Below, one piece after another: positions 45,097 to 55,206 of a DNA stretch of 64,000 nt. Source of the stretch: Melastoma dodecandrum (Eukaryota > Streptophyta > Magnoliopsida > Myrtales > Melastomataceae); the NCBI GenBank assembly GCA_029817715.1, contig JARUPY010000190.1, positions 2,542,001 through 2,606,000 on the forward strand. The letters are read 5' to 3'. The stretch's first letter is position 1; every line of letters begins with the position of its first letter. The position numbers were made by a program, and so were the translations under genes. Below the pieces are notes generated by a model. It saw nothing but the letters and a program-made list of their open reading frames with translations, was not told the origin of the DNA and did no database searches.

Positions 45097-47139
45097 ATGA
45101 GGATGACGACGAGCAACACGTTCCCCTTCCTGATCCTCGTGATGGCGATGGTGGCAGCACCCGTGGCGAATGCTTTTGCCACCGGCAACGGGACGAAATG
45201 GGCCGTCCTAGTGGCAGGATCGTCCGGCTACTGGAATTTCCGGCATCAGGTAAAGTCCTTTCCTTCCTGCCGACATGCATGGCTTTTAATAACGAGACTT
45301 AATAACGGTCTTGGCCTCGCTCTTCGGTTACTTCCTTTGCAGGCCGACGTCTGTCATGCGTACCAGATACTCAAGAAGAACGGGTTGAAGGACGAGAACA
45401 TCATCGTATTCATGTACGACGATATCGCGAACAACAAAGAAAACCCAACTCCCGGCATCATTATCAACAAGCCGGGCGGCCCAAACGTCTACAAAGGAGT
45501 TCCGAAGGTATATACTCAATGTTATGATTTGCTTGATGAGGGGTGATTTCGCTGTTATTATGCATCTTCGTTGCATATCTCTTATTCGTTAATCAGAGGA
45601 AGAGTAGTAATTTCGCAACCCCGATATTGATGTTTGGAGCTAATTTACAAAGTCCTCTGTGAATAAACGGAACGCGTCATCGGTTGATCAATGCTGAAAA
45701 CTGTCGAGTGCTTGTAACAGACCTGAAATCGTCATCCTTGACTTTGGCTTCGCAGGACTATACAGGAGATTCAGTTACAGCCGCGAATTTGTATGCAGTT
45801 CTGCTCGGAAACAAAACAGCCCTCAGCGGTGGTAGCGGGAAGGTCCTCAACAGTGGCCCGAACGACAACGTCTTCATATACTACTCTGATCACGGAGGTC
45901 CTGGTGTCATAGGTATGTATTATATATGCACACTAGACATGGTTAGGATTTGTTTTACCCTGGCTCCCTTTCTTTAATCAGAGATGCCAAATGGCGATGA
46001 CGTGAATGCAAAGGACCTCGTAGAGGTTCTGAAGACAATGGCGCGGAAGAAGAGCTTCAAGAACATGGTCATCTATGTGGAGGCTTGCGAGTCGGGGAGC
46101 CTGTTCGATGGGCTTCTACCGAGCAACATCAACATATATGCAACCACGGCCGCGAACCCCGAAGAGAACAGCTACGGGTGCTACTGCCCTGGAGACAGTG
46201 ATGATCACCCTGACGTGAGAAAGTATGGCACATGCCTCGGCGACCTGTACAGCGTTTCCTGGATGGAGGATTGGTAATGGAACTTGTCAAATCAAGCAAC
46301 TGATCTCACGATTAAACATAGGATTAGGAGCTGATCGTGTGTGTTTTTCGAGCGCAGCGATGCGAAGGACTTGAGAACTGAAACGTTGAAGCAGCAATAC
46401 GATTTGGTGAAGAAAAGGACGACCTTATCGCATGTCATGCAATATGGTGACACGGGCTTGACTTCGGATTTTGTGTCGTCTTACTTGGGCGATAGCCCTC
46501 AAAAGGTCTTCTCCCGAATTGATTTGATCCATGAAGCCGCTTCCTCTTTGCCGGCAACTTCTGGGTTGGCCATCAGCCAGAGAGATGCTGACATGATATA
46601 TTACCAACATAAGGTCGTAATGGTTGTGGTTAGCCAAATACAGAGGGCTCGGATTCAGACATTGATCCTGACGGCACAGTGTTCCTTTTGTTTTTGCAGG
46701 TGAAGTACGCCCCAGCCGGGTCCGTGGAGAGCGTCGAAGCCCAAAAGAGGCTAAGCACAGAGATTTCCAGGCGACAGAAGGAAGACAGAAATGTCAACCA
46801 CATCGTCAAGCTCTTGTCGGGGGATTCCAAGAGCTTGTTGGATTTCGAAACTGTCAGGCCAGCCGGACAGGCTCTTGTCGACGACTGGGATTGCTTCAAG
46901 TCTCTTGTAAGCATCTATCCTGGCGCTCGAAAGAACACGTCAGTTTACTAACAAAGATTTTTTCTGATTGGGTGTTTCGTCCTCTGTCGCTATAGGTGAA
47001 CACCTACAAGCAAAGGTGCGGACGGCTGTCAACCTACGGGAAGAAGTACACCAGGGTGTTGGCGAACCTGTGCAATGCAGGGGTGAAAACGGAGCAGTTC
47101 GACAGGGCGGCTCTACAGGCATGCTCGGTGGCTCCCTAG
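45097..47139 (+). CDS. VPE: Vacuolar processing enzyme (legumain), copy 3
   Basis: Exons 45097-45249, 45343-45507, 45756-45912, 45982-46273, 46358-46613, 46700-46906 and 46996-47139 encode 457 residues. Signal peptide about 1-24 (ending near ANA), then a very short spacer before [19 protein letters not shown]. Catalytic His152 is in YSDHGGPG and Cys194 in EACESGS. Here the residues after His are Gly-Pro and the Cys loop is ESGS, both the common legumain form, unlike copies 1 and 2 (Ser-Pro, EAGS). Exon 4 has one extra residue ([10 protein letters not shown]). The residue after the SYG motif is Cys, where copies 1 and 2 have Tyr. No frame break. It is the likely parent of the broken copy 4, whose 5' flank it shares. 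Confidence 0.93.
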
Positions 47140-47444
47140 GAAACCACAAGGATCTGAATCCCAAGTACATACAATATAGAATAAGGGGCTGTGAGAACTA
47201 GATGTTGCAAGAACAATAGGAAGAAAGAATGGGCGAAAACCGTTGCAGATTTAGAACACACCAAAATTTGTCCACTTGTTGAAGAAAATGTCAATAACAG
47301 GGTGTCTGATCTTGCTCAAATTCTACCCTTTCGATGCGTTTCTGTTGTTAGTGTTCGTGCCGATTTCATTTCTTCATCCTGTTCTGCTTCTACCTGTAGT
47401 ATTTTGATAATATTTATGATGATGGTGGCTTTTCCCGAGATCCA
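47140..47444. other. VPE copy 3 3' flank
   Basis: No gene is supported. From about 47345 (TTTCATTTCTTCATCCTG) it aligns with the DNA upstream of the exon 5 remnant at 57850, so it is old VPE intron sequence. Confidence 0.5.
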
Positions 47445-47605
47445 GCTTGCTGGCCGAGACCCTTCCGCAACAGCACGATGGGGGTGAAGGATACGACGAC
47501 GGACTCCCATGTGGGCGGGAATCACGAAACAGAATCCCTGAACGAGCCGATCCAAGCGGCCACTTCCTCCTTGCCCAGAAAAGGATTCGCCACAGTGCGA
47601 GGATA
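47445..47605 (+). pseudogene. VPE exon 5 remnant
   Basis: The segment aligns base by base with the remnant at 57965-58135. Shared phrases are GAGACCCTTC, GTGAAGGATA, CCGATCCAAG and TCCTCCTTGCCCA, the last matching GCTTCCTC in exon 5 of the intact copies. The frame is broken and the middle of exon 5 is missing, as in the 57965 copy. No other exons are next to it. Confidence 0.6.
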
Positions 47606-48039
47606 GCCTGCTCGGTCCAAAGTCCTTATATAAGTTAATAGGAAGTGATTGGTGTTTCTGAACTTGTTAAGAATAGGCTCCCCTTAATTCTGTCGTGGAT
47701 TGAACGAAGCCAAAAGGGTTTAATGTAAAATTTCATAAATGAAAATCCATAGTATTTCACCGTTCAGTTAATATATTCGAGCTTTTAGAACAGTTGGCAT
47801 TGATTGTTGTACAGCCCGTAATGAAAAAATTAAAAAGAGGCCACCTAGATAAATTTGGTGAAATCGACTTTACGAATTTTAAAACTATTTATCTTATTTC
47901 AGAAAATATTTTCTTATATAACCTTAATTTACTACTTGACATTGAACATGTTCCGCGTAAATTCCTTTCATAAGATAGAGCTTATAACACATCACATAGT
48001 ACACTAATCAAATTTCATTACATGTCACATGAACATGTT
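47606..48039. other. Spacer before the broken fourth VPE copy
   Basis: AT-rich, no gene supported. Confidence 0.4.
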
Positions 48040-48380
48040 CCCAAATCCCATCATCATTCCACGTTTAAACCCGCGAAACTACATGAACCAAAAGTATCAA
48101 ATCATAAATGGTATATCATATTCTCATTTTGTATCCGGACACGTTCATATGGTATATGGTCATAGCCGTCACTAGCATTATTACTAGAGTAACCTAATCG
48201 TGTCCTTATATGAAATGTTGTAATAAAATCATGGCTGGCATTGGAACAAACTACGGAAATTATAGCGAGCTTTCCCACGTCCTCTTCTTACAGCAAATAT
48301 TTCCTTAGGACGAATGCTAATAAACATCTAAATTATGACATTAAGATAGGCTTCAGTCTTTAGTGAAGTTCTTACAAAGA
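48040..48380 (+). pseudogene. Broken VPE copy 4: promoter and 5'UTR remnant
   Basis: This aligns with 44818-45084, the promoter and leader of copy 3. Shared phrases are CATCATCATTCCACGT, ATTTTGTATCCGG, ACACGTTCATAT, AATCATGG and AGGCTTCAGTCTTTAGT. The leader runs to about 48380, where a truncated TRIM LTR begins instead of the start codon. The TATA box of copy 3 is replaced by TTAAGATA. Only the last part of exon 7 survives, 6.8 kb downstream (55208-55276). Confidence 0.75.
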
Positions 48381-48411
48381 CGGGTTCGACGTAGATCGGC
48401 CCGGTCCCCGT
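48381..48411 (+). mobile_element. Truncated TRIM LTR (3' end only)
   Basis: GGTTCGACGTAGATCGGCCC and GGTCCCCG match the last part of the LTRs at 54062-54357 and 54902-55206. The first approximately 265 bases of the LTR and the final LTR/PBS junction bases are missing. Confidence 0.75.
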
Positions 48412-48706
48412 TATCAGAGCATGTCATTGTGGAAGCAATGTCAGGTAGCAACGGCGGCGGCGATAATCATCCCGTTGTTGGAGAACAAGGGGTGCATGCC
48501 TTGTTGATGTTTTATGATTGCCTTCAGGGTATGATGTAGGAGATCAATCATGTCATCTTAAATATGGTGGAGTGTGATCGATTGCTAGAGCGAGACCTTG
48601 ATTGGAACGAAAAGATGGTGCCGCGGAAATCACTTGTTCATGGCCAACCGATTGAGAAGCCCATCTTGGTCAAAACAAAAGAAAGATCGGAATGTAAACC
48701 CGAGAT
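48412..48706 (+). mobile_element. TRIM internal region 1, left part
   Basis: Starts TATCAGAGCATG, the remainder of a TTGGTATCAGAGC-type primer binding site for initiator tRNA-Met. It then aligns with internal region 2 from 54361 (CATTGTGGAAGCAATG, GAACAAGGGGTGC, CTTGATTGGAAC). The GAG-only element at 48707 splits it at the sequence GAGAT. It continues at 53805. Confidence 0.8.
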
Positions 48707-49739
48707 TGTTGACATGGCAAATAATTTTGGGCCTGGGCTTAGAACATAAACCCAGTAATCACTTAAGTCACACTCCGAGTCGGCCCAAGATACAGTCGTC
48801 TAGGCCGACTCACGACGAAGTCGATTAGGTCGACCCATGACGAAGTCGACTAGGTCGACTTATGACGAAGTCGACTAGGTCGACTTATGACGAAGTCGAC
48901 TAAGTCGATTTATGAACGGAGTCGACTAGGTCGACTCACGACGAAGGAATATGGTAATCAAAGTCAACCAAGATGACTCAACAGTAGCTAAGTCTACTAG
49001 TAGGGTCAAGTCGACGGAATTCTGGATAAGTCGACCAAGTCGGTCGTAGTCCGTACAGATCAGTCAAGTCGACAAGGTTGGAATAAATTTATTCATTTTC
49101 AATCACGTTTGTTAAGGATCGTAACTGATCCTAATATCCAGGAACGTGATCCCATATATCAAGGAGGTTGTTGAGACACTCCCACGATATTAGGGATCAC
49201 GATCTATAACACGATTTGCAACACGATCTATCTGTTACGTGTTAAACATGTACAAGTCCTCTATAAATAGCAGATGAATTTTTCAAGACAAGACACGACC
49301 ATACACAGCCAAAGCTCTGAAGTTTGTTCGTCAACCTTAGGAATTAGGTACCTTGACCCGGTTTATAGGTCAACTCCCCTTCCACCGACAGAGTGAGCTC
49401 GTAGGGCCTTTGCCGTTAACCCCCCGCCAGCGACACCACCGACGGAGTGAGCTCGTAGGGCCTTCGTCACAGCCTCCCGCCACCGACCGCCACCGACGGA
49501 GCGAGCTTCCAAGGCCTTCGTCACAAGTTCTCCGCCGTCACAGGATTCCACATCGTTGTCACCACTTGCTCCCTTTTCGTTTCTTTTATGGCTGTAAGCC
49601 CCTGTTCTTAATTCGTTAAGATTGTAAGACTTGCATGTTATTTGAATAAAATTGTGCATCTTCTTACTGGCGACCACAGTCCAATTCCTGTGAGTCCTTT
49701 GCCAAATATTTCCGACGTGATCCGTTCTATACGGGAACA
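48707..49739 (+). repeat. Left LTR of GAG-only element
   Basis: Begins TGTTGACATGGCAAATAATT and ends CGGGAACA. It has a minisatellite of GTCGAC-containing units of about 25 bases (about 48805-48945), a TATAAATA box at 49262-49269, and tandem GAGTGAGCTCGTAGGGCCTT repeats downstream of it. Confidence 0.93.
49262..49269 (+). promoter_or_regulatory. TATA box in left LTR
   Basis: TATAAATA preceded by a C-rich context. The same box is in the right LTR at 53318-53325. It should mark the U3/R boundary just downstream. Confidence 0.6.
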
Positions 49740-49745
49740 CGTTTT

Positions 49746-49761
49746 TGGCGACCACAGTGGG
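49746..49761 (+). other. Candidate primer binding site
   Basis: TGGCGACCACAGTGGG begins seven bases after the left LTR end. TGGCG-type starts are usual for primer binding sites of plant Gypsy elements. The tRNA was not identified, and a similar TGGCGACCACA also occurs inside the LTR at 49668. Confidence 0.45.
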
Positions 49762-49795
49762 AAGACATTGAGGAAAAAAAAAATCTTAGTCTCAA

Positions 49796-52750
49796 ATGCC
49801 GAGGAATACTCGAAGTGCTACTGGCCGTGAGCCTCAGGATCCCTTAAATGGGGAAGACCAGGAACTTCCTCCGGGAACGAACTCGGAAGCGCCGGCCCTG
49901 GGAGGCCAGGCAGCTACAAACCAGTCCACTTTCGATTCACATACCCCGTCCGAATTTATTTCGAGACTGGAGTTCCACAAGGAATTGGGGGATGTACGTC
50001 AGGAGTTGACTGATATGAAGGGTATTCTAATTGATGTCCAAACTCTAATAGGGCGTCTTTCTGGCCCGACAGACGAGGAAAGTGTGAGACCTCGTATGAG
50101 TGAGGTCCCCTTTAGAGAATCTACGTTCATGGCAGACGCTCGTTAGACAGCTCGAGGGCCACGTAACGTGACTTTTGAGCAATCTGAGATACGGACGAAT
50201 GCTCTCTTTGAACCCGGGAATCTGGTGCCTCCTGGTCGACCCTCTTCTTCACGTAATCGACCAGCGAATACGTATTGGAATGAGGCAGAGGACTTCCAAG
50301 AGGAAACAGATCGGGGGGAGGATTTTATTCCGTCTCGTCGCCCTGGAAAAGAGCCAATGGTCGACGCAGTTGGAGATCCCTATGAGCCTGGACCCCGGAG
50401 TAGTAATCATCGTGAGGAGCCTTCATTTTATGTAAGGGATCCAACGAGCCAAACAATGGGAGAAAGGCCTCCGTATAGCCCGTTAAGGCCAACTCGACTC
50501 GCAGGGCAGGGGCCGATAGGCGGTGTACCCCCAGACTTAAGAGAGGCCATAACTCAGGTTATAGAGCAAGTCGTCCCCGGAATAGCTCGGCGAGATGACA
50601 CCTGTTTATACAGGTCTCCTTATCCTGCGTACATTGATAGGGATTTCCCTTTACCTAGAGGTTATAGGGTGCCCGACTTCACTCGCTTCTCGGGCGAAGA
50701 TGAAATGACTCCACTTGAGCATATTGCTCGCTTCACTCATCAACTTGGCGAGGCGGCCGGGAATGACTTCTGGAAAGTAAAGCTCTTCCCGAACTCATTA
50801 ACCGGGGATGCCTTTACCTGGTATGCAAGTTTGTCGTCGGGGTCAGTAGCTTCATGGACTCAGATGCAGTCCATGTTTGTTAAAACCTTTGCTCGACTCG
50901 ATACCCCCATGTCGATGTTTGAGGTTATGCACCTTAGACAGGCTAATGGGGAACACCCGGGGCAGTTTTTAATGAAACTTAGAAAGGCCTTATTACGGTG
51001 TAGGCCTCCCATACCGGAGAAAGACCAGTTGCTCCTCGCATTAAATGCGTTGTCCATTCCTTTCCGGAAAAAGCTACAAGGGGAGCGCTTTGTCGATCTA
51101 TATGATTTGGCAAGGAGAGCCACTGAGTACTATCAGCTCCTAACAGAAGAGGCCAAGCTGACTCGAGCCTACCAAGTCGATACTTATGAAGTCGACGTGG
51201 CCGAGTTTGTTAAGGGAGAGTCGACTATATGTGACCCCTTGACTAGGAAAAATTCTAAAGCTAAAGCCTCCCAGAAAAATGCCGAGGAAAGGAAATACTC
51301 CTTCGACACAAATAAAGTCGACGCCATTTTTGACTGGCTTTATCAAAAGAAAAGGATCGGGCTTAAGCCTGGTCATCGAGTCCCTCAGACAGAAAGGGAA
51401 AAAAGTAGGAATTATTGCAAGTGGCATGGTTCCTTCACCCATACTACCAAGGATTGCTTGTCCTTTAGAAATATAATTCAGGATTTAATAGAGTCTAAAG
51501 AGCTCTGTTTTCCTGAAGTCGATGAAGTCGCCATGGTGGATGATAATCCATTTGGCGACGAAGTCGCCATTCATACATTTGATATATTTGACACTGAGGT
51601 TAACCTTGTAGAAGTCATTAACGACTATGCTATACCCTCGCAGGATTTGCAAGCAACTGGCGAGACCTTGGTGGCTAATGCCCTGATGAAGCGACTGGCT
51701 GAGCGTGGGGTTTTGATCCTGCCGAAGGGAAGGGACAAGTGGCTTTGCCACTGGCACCTGAACGACACTCACACGACGGACCAATGCCACACATTTAAGA
51801 AGTACCTGTTAAATAGTAAGGCAGAAGACTGGTATGACCTGACCCCTTTCGATGAAGAAGCAATGTCGTTGACTACCCCCCGAGGACCTTCTCACGTCCT
51901 CAAAAGTCCTCCTAGTGTGGATCGCCGACTGGCTTCGCGAGGAGGAAGAGGGGGTTCCCAGGGGCATAGGGGGAATGGAGAGGCAGCCGCCCGGGGTACG
52001 GAACGCCCGGCACGGCGACTTGAGTTTATGGACTCGTCTAGCCAGAGAGTCGTCAAGCAGGGGTACACTAGGACTACCCCTGTCAAGGAGATAAGACCTG
52101 TGGAAGAGTATAAGGGAGTAGACCGACCCCAACAGGCTGCAAGTCGCGGGCCTCGATATGCGTCACAGACAGTTGACCCCCAGGAATTGCGGAGGGGACC
52201 TCCTATCGCCCAATTCTTGGACGAGAAGCTACTGTGCCAGAAATGCAAGCTGATCGCCCACAATTGGATACTTATTACCCAGCTCTGCACAGCATGCTGC
52301 GTCAACTATTTCTTGCGGCTGGTCGACTTGTCCGCAAAAGGGGAGATGCTGGTGAAAGCGGTCCGCCCCGAGGGTACAGGTAATTCGAACCCTAGCAAAC
52401 CTTCCTCGAAAAGACCAGAAAATACTCCAGTACAGGTGGGATATGACTTGGTCGATGGCAGATTCGTGGAGGTAAGCCGACTCCCTTTTGGTTCTAAGAA
52501 ACCAAAATTCGTCAAAGCCCTTAACCCTTCGTCTCAATGGCAGAAGGTGGAAAGGAAGGTTGCGCCCCCCTTAGGGGCTCAAAAGAGAAAGGAAAGGCGT
52601 CTAAGTCACGCCCAAAAAAGACCTAGGATGACCCCTGCGATGACACCCTCGGAAGGGAACCAAGCCGCAGAGAAACAAGTCGACCAGCCGCAAGAAAAGT
52701 GCGGGAAAAGGACGATGACGCTCCTTTATATAGGGTATGATTTCTGCTGA
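49796..52750 (+). CDS. Gypsy-type GAG polyprotein with in-frame amber codon
   Basis: The GAG protein forms the retroelement particle and binds its RNA. The frame starts MPRNTRSATGREP at 49796 and runs to TGA at 52750, with one in-frame TAG at 50144-50146 splitting it into 116 and about 860 codons. A Retrotrans_gag domain lies around 50660-51130 (RVPDFTRFSGEDEMTPLEH, KLFPNSLTGDAFTWY, LRQANGEHPGQFL). Two zinc-knuckle-like segments have the form CKWHGSFTHTTKDC and CHWHLNDTHTTDQC. The C-terminal third is basic. There is no pol domain. The amber codon may be a recent mutation or a readthrough site. Confidence 0.88.
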
Positions 52751-52772
52751 GTCAGCATAGCCAACCCAGCAT

Positions 52773-52782
52773 AAAAGGGGGG
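52773..52782 (+). other. Polypurine tract
   Basis: AAAAGGGGGG lies four bases before the right LTR, the expected place for the plus-strand primer. Confidence 0.85.
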
Positions 52783-52786
52783 CTTA

Positions 52787-53799
52787 TGTTGACATGGCAA
52801 ATAATTTTGGGCCTGGGCTTAGAACAGAAACCCAGTAATCACTCAAGTCACACTCCGAGTCGGCCCAAGATACAGTCGTCTAGGCCGACTCACGACGAAG
52901 TCGATTAGGTCGACCCATGACGAAGTCGACTAGGTCGACTTATGACGAAGTCGACTAAGTCGATTTATGAACGGAGTCGACTAAGTCGATTTATGAACGG
53001 ACGAATATGGTAATCAAAGTCAACCAAGATGACTCAACAGTAGCTAAGTCTACTAGTAGGGTCAAGTCGACGGAATTCTAGATAAGTCGACCAAGTCGGT
53101 CGTAGTCCGTACAGATCAGTCAAGTCGACAAGGTTGGAATAAATTTATTCATTTTCAATTACGTTTGTTAAGGATCGTAACTGATCCTAATATCCAGGAA
53201 CGTGATCCCATATATCAAGGAGGTTGTTGAGACACTCCCACGATATTAGGGATCACGATCTATAACACGATCTGCAACACGATCTATCTGTTACGTGTTA
53301 AACACGTACAAGTCCTCTATAAATAGCAGAGGAATTTTTCAAGACAATACACGACCATACACAGCCAAAGCTCTGAAGTTTGTTCGTCAACCTTAGGAAT
53401 TAGATACCTTGACCCGGTTTATAGGTCAACTCCCCTTCCACCGACAGAGTGAGCTCGTAGGGCCTTTGCCGTCAAACCCCCGCCAGCGACACCACCGACG
53501 GAGTGAGCTCGTAGGGCCTTCGTCACAGCCTCCCGCCAGCGACCGCCACCGACGGAGCGAGCTTCCAAGGCCTTCGTCACAAGTTCTCCGCCGTCACAGG
53601 ATTCCACATCACTGTCACCACTTGCTCCCTTTTCGTTTCTTTTATGTCTGTAAGCCCCTGTTCTTAATTCGTCAAGATTGTAAGACTTGCATTCTGTTTT
53701 TTTGAATAAAATTGTGCATCTTCTTACTGGCGACCACAATCCAATTCCTGTGAGTCCTTTGCCAAATATTTCCGACGTGATCCGTTCTATACGCGAACA
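52787..53799 (+). repeat. Right LTR of GAG-only element
   Basis: Begins TGTTGACATGGCAAATAATT and ends CGCGAACA. It has fewer GTCGAC minisatellite units than the left LTR plus scattered single-base differences, which explains most of the length difference (1013 versus 1033). Confidence 0.93.
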
Positions 53800-53804
53800 G
53801 AGAT

Positions 53805-54061
53805 GACCCAAAGAAAGAACATGTCCGTGGCCAATCGCTCGATATTTCTGTTTCGATCAAACTAGATAATAGTCTTATCGAAGTGGCGCCAACGAGGGAG
53901 ATTGCTCGTGGCCAACCGTTCGTTATGATTGTTCGTGAAAGTAAAGTGACCTCAATGAGGGAGTACGTTCATGGCCAATTGTTTGTTATGACTTTTTGTG
54001 AAAGTCGTCGACTGGGAGTTCATCAAATGACATATCTGGATTTTCTCGAGGTGAGAGGGAA
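53805..54061 (+). mobile_element. TRIM internal region 1, right part
   Basis: Continues the region cut at 48706 and aligns with 54665-54901 (AACATGTCCGTG, CAATCGCTCGA, GTGGCGCC, CGTGGCCAACCGTTCGTTAT). It ends in a purine-rich stretch GAGGTGAGAGGGAA, a good polypurine tract, just before the LTR at 54062. Confidence 0.8.
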
Positions 54062-54357
54062 TGATGTAGGGCGAAATGTCCATATTCGATGGGTTTTCGA
54101 TTCAGGAGAAAATATTATTTTTAATAAATTTTATTATATTTATTTTATTATAGTATAAAATCTTTTAGGTTATTTGTTAAGATTTTCGGTTTAAAAATTT
54201 AGATAAATAGGGTTGATAGGTTATTTTCTATGCAAAGAACAAAGTTAGAACAATGAACTAACTATTCACGTTATTCTCTCATAAGCCTCGGGCTTAATGG
54301 TGGTTCGCTTCCACGAGTTCGACGTAGATCGGTCTCGGTCCCCGTTTCCCTACGTCA
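54062..54357 (+). repeat. TRIM LTR A (complete)
   Basis: 296 bases from TGATGTAGGG to CCCTACGTCA, with short inverted ends. Followed at once by ATTGGTATCATAG, a primer-binding-site form. The related LTR at 54902-55206 shares GTCCATATTC, ATGGGTTTTCGAT, TATAGTATAAAATCTTTTAG, CTCATAAGCCTCGGGCT and TTCGACGTAGATCGG. Confidence 0.85.
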
Positions 54358-54901
54358 ATTGGTATCATAGAAAGTCATTGCGGAAGCGATGTGAGGTAGT
54401 AACGGCGGTGGCATCAACCATCCTGATGTCGGAGAACAAGGGGTGCTGGCCTTGTTGATGTCTTATGGTCGTCTTTAGGGTATGATGCAGCAGATCAATC
54501 GTGCCATCTTAAATATGGTGGAGCGATGCGACCGCTTGCTTGAGCAAGACCTTGATTGGAGCAAAGAGATGGCGCCCCAAAGATCACCTGTCCGTGGCCA
54601 ACCGCTCGAGAAGCCCATCTTGGTTAAAGCAGAGGAAAGATCGGAATGTAAACTCGAGATGACACCAGGGAAAAAACATGTCCGTGACCAATCGCTCGAG
54701 ATTTCTGTTTCGATCAAACCAGAGAATATTCTTACCAAAGTGGCGCCGATGAGAGAGTATGCTCGTGGCCAACCGTTCGTTATAACTGTTCATAAAAGTC
54801 GTCGGTTGGGCCAACCGTTCGTTATGACTGTCCATGAAGTCGTCGGCTGGGTCAACCTGAAAGTTCATCAAATGACATATCTGCAACCACATGGGATGGA
54901 A
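54358..54901 (+). mobile_element. TRIM internal region 2
   Basis: About 540 bases between two LTRs, starting with a primer-binding-site-like ATTGGTATCATAG. One open frame of 157 codons (54482-54955) has no recognisable gag or pol domain. Its parallel in region 1 is interrupted. The short LTRs and tiny interior define a TRIM-like element. Confidence 0.8.
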
Positions 54902-55206
54902 TGCTGGAGAGCAAATTGTCCATATTCAATGGGTTTTCGATCTCGGAGGAAATAAAATTTTTAATAGATTTTATTAGGTTTATTTTATTATAGTATAAAA
55001 TCTTTTAGATTATTTGTTAAGTTTTTGAGGTTTAGAAATTTAGATAAATATGATTTTAGGTTATTTTCTAGACAAAGAAAAATGTTAGAATGATCAAATT
55101 TTCCCGTTTTTCTCTCATAAGCCTCGGGCTGTTCCTGGATTGGAATGCATGATTCGCTTCCACAGGTTCGACGTAGATCGGCCCCGGTCCTCGTTTTCCT
55201 GCATCA
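54902..55206 (+). repeat. TRIM LTR B
   Basis: About 305 bases, TGCTGGAGAGC to CCTGCATCA, more diverged than LTR A at its ends. It abuts the exon 7 remnant of the broken VPE gene. Confidence 0.8.

Larger units (their letters stand above)
48707..53799 (+). mobile_element. Non-autonomous GAG-only LTR retrotransposon (TR-GAG-like)
   Basis: Complete element of 5093 bases with TG...CA LTRs of about 1.0 kb (48707-49739 and 52787-53799) and a 5-bp target duplication GAGAT (48702-48706 and 53800-53804). A primer-binding-site candidate follows the left LTR and a polypurine tract AAAAGGGGGG precedes the right one. The interior has one long gag frame and no protease, reverse transcriptase, RNase H or integrase. 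It must rely on proteins of a partner Gypsy element. The LTRs are very similar, so the insertion is recent. It sits inside a TRIM element, which itself sits in a VPE gene. Confidence 0.93.

Noticed and set aside
30084..47139. A peptide ligase (cyclase) gene cluster
   Set aside because: All three intact copies keep the protease-type Gly before YCPG, and no cyclic-peptide precursor gene is visible nearby.
29014..48945. CRISPR-like or prokaryotic mobile array from short repeats
   Set aside because: Repeats here are microsatellites, an LTR minisatellite and TE arms without unique equal spacers, and the DNA is nuclear plant DNA.
49353..53811. 88-130 codon frames with RSELVGPSSQ or ALRAHSVGG repeats
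   Set aside because: They occur in both LTRs and arise from the LTR tandem repeats. They are not conserved proteins.
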